Source: Candidatus Cloacimonadota bacterium (GTDB lineage Bacteria; Cloacimonadota; Cloacimonadia; Cloacimonadales; JAFGVF01). Taken from it: a stretch of 6,050 nt of DNA. Numbering within the stretch: position 1 is the stretch's first letter; each line of letters begins with the position of its first letter. Positions 5,209 to 6,050 of the stretch are shown here, piece after piece. Location: contig JAFGVF010000290.1 in the NCBI GenBank assembly GCA_016938155.1, positions 1 through 6,050 of the forward strand. The letters run 5' to 3'. The notes below the pieces were generated by a model. It was not told the origin of the DNA, did not search any database, and worked only from the letters and a program-made list of their open reading frames with translations. Both the position numbers and the translations under genes were made by a program.

Positions 5209-6050
5209 TTAATATCTAAACAGCACAGTACCCCAAGTTAAACCGGCTCCAAATGACACTATCTGAATAATGTCTCCCTTCTGAATCCGACCTTCCCTGA
5301 TTGCTTCATCAACAGCTAATGGAATTGTTGCTGAAGAGGTATTAGCATATTTTTCTATATTCACTATCACTTTCTCTTTATCAATCTTCATCTTGTTACC
5401 AAGACTTTCAATTATCCTCATGTTTGCCTGATGTGGAACCAGCCAGTCAATATCATCAAAGTCCATTTTATTCCGTTTAAGAACTGTCTCACAAGTCGAG
5501 AACATAGACTTCACGGCAAGCTTAAATACCTTATTCCCTTCCATATATACTGTATGAAGATTTTCCTTCACAGTTTTCTGGCTTGCCGGCATTCTTGAAC
5601 CTCCTGCGGGTTGAATCAATATATCAGTATATCCTCCATCTGCAAGAATTTCTGAATCTATGATATAAGAAATCTCATTTGATTGAGCTCTTGAAATTAT
5701 CGCAGCTCCTGCAGCGTCACCAAATAAGATGCAAGTATTTCTATCCTGATAGTTTGTGATTTTGGATAATACTTCTACTCCGATAACCAACACATTCTGC
5801 TTAGTTCCATTTTCAACAAATTGTCTGGCTACATCAGAAGCATAGATAAATCCGGGACATCCCGCTGATAAGTCAAAAGCCGGAATACCCTTTAATCCCA
5901 ATTTCTCCTGCACAAAACATGCTGTGGATGGGAAGGCATGGTCGGCAGAGATTGTACCACAGATAATCATATCGATATCTTTATATTTTATATTGGAGTT
6001 TTCTATGCATCTTTGAGCTGCAATGGTTGCCAGGTCACTGGCTGCTTGTT
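5209..6050 (-). CDS. fabH: 3-oxoacyl-[acyl-carrier-protein] synthase III (KAS III), 5' end beyond window
   Basis: The frame is open from the right edge to a TAA at 5211-5209 and gives 279 residues. By comparison with E. coli FabH (catalytic Cys112) about 48 N-terminal residues are missing. It starts fatty-acid synthesis by condensing an acyl-CoA with malonyl-ACP. The catalytic triad is complete: cysteine in SAGCPGF (codon at about 5857-5859), histidine in VPHQANMR, and asparagine 30 residues later in YANTSSATIP, the same His-Asn spacing as in E. coli. FPSTACFVQEKLG upstream of the cysteine and the closing FGAGLTWGTVLFRY are also characteristic. AGCPGF replaces the commoner AACSGF or AACAGF around the cysteine. 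The ATG at 5970 is internal: the codons from 5971 to 6048 continue as FabH sequence (SDLATIAAQRC...). Primer preference (acetyl or branched) cannot be told from sequence. Confidence 0.95.
   Translation of the reverse strand, partial: QAASDLATIAAQRCIENSNIKYKDIDMIICGTISADHAFPSTACFVQEKLGLKGIPAFDLSAGCPGFIYASDVARQFVENGTKQNVLVIGVEVLSKITNYQDRNTCILFGDAAGAAIISRAQSNEISYIIDSEILADGGYTDILIQPAGGSRMPASQKTVKENLHTVYMEGNKVFKLAVKSMFSTCETVLKRNKMDFDDIDWLVPHQANMRIIESLGNKMKIDKEKVIVNIEKYANTSSATIPLAVDEAIREGRIQKGDIIQIVSFGAGLTWGTVLFRY

Noticed and set aside
5968..5970. ATG as the start of a short fabH
   Set aside because: The upstream codons to the window edge encode recognisable FabH sequence, so the gene continues beyond the window.
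1..6050. Defence system, mobile element, CRISPR array or biosynthetic gene cluster
   Set aside because: No repeats arranged as an array, transposase, integrase or nuclease cassette was found. The fab genes form the primary fatty-acid pathway rather than a secondary-metabolite cluster.

Overview
All genes in this window lie on the minus strand, so the locus reads from the right edge to the left: fabH (5' end cut off by the window) > fabD > fabG > acpP > fabF > rnc > an Elp3-like radical SAM gene > a lipoprotein gene (3' end cut off by the window). Coding density is very high. The only gaps are about 81 nt (acpP-fabF) and 44 nt (fabF-rnc), and each holds an RNA hairpin. There are no tRNA or rRNA genes, insertion sequences, CRISPR arrays or integration scars.

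Right and middle part (about 1930-6050): a compact type II fatty-acid synthesis operon. FabD loads malonyl onto the phosphopantetheine arm of AcpP. FabH starts chains by condensing acyl-CoA with malonyl-ACP. FabF carries out the later condensations, and FabG reduces the 3-ketoacyl-ACP. Catalytic residues can be seen in every enzyme. The dehydratase (FabZ/FabA) and enoyl reductase (FabI/FabK) are not in the window. The operon promoter, and any FapR/FabT-type operator, must lie beyond the right edge.

Left part (1-1885): rnc (RNase III) follows a short GC-rich intrinsic terminator and uses a TTG start. It is joined by a 1-nt stop/start overlap (TAATG) to a radical SAM protein that resembles the catalytic part of Elp3 but lacks the acetyltransferase domain. 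Three nucleotides further on, a gene begins with a clear lipoprotein signal peptide and runs off the left edge.

Organism: a bacterium with AT-rich DNA, Shine-Dalgarno sites and a lipoprotein export pathway. The order fabH-fabD-fabG-acpP-fabF-rnc is widespread. The lipoprotein, whose mature start is rich in W/N/L/P, vaguely recalls FCB-group bacteria (Cloacimonadota or Ignavibacteria-like). That placement is a low-confidence inference.

The window is mostly ordinary housekeeping DNA, and I found no convincing new multi-gene system. The most interesting signals are in RNA and gene organisation: a 43-nt, roughly 19-bp hairpin between acpP and fabF in an operon that also encodes RNase III; a terminator placed almost on top of the rnc ribosome binding site; and the tight coupling of rnc to an Elp3-like radical SAM enzyme of unknown substrate.
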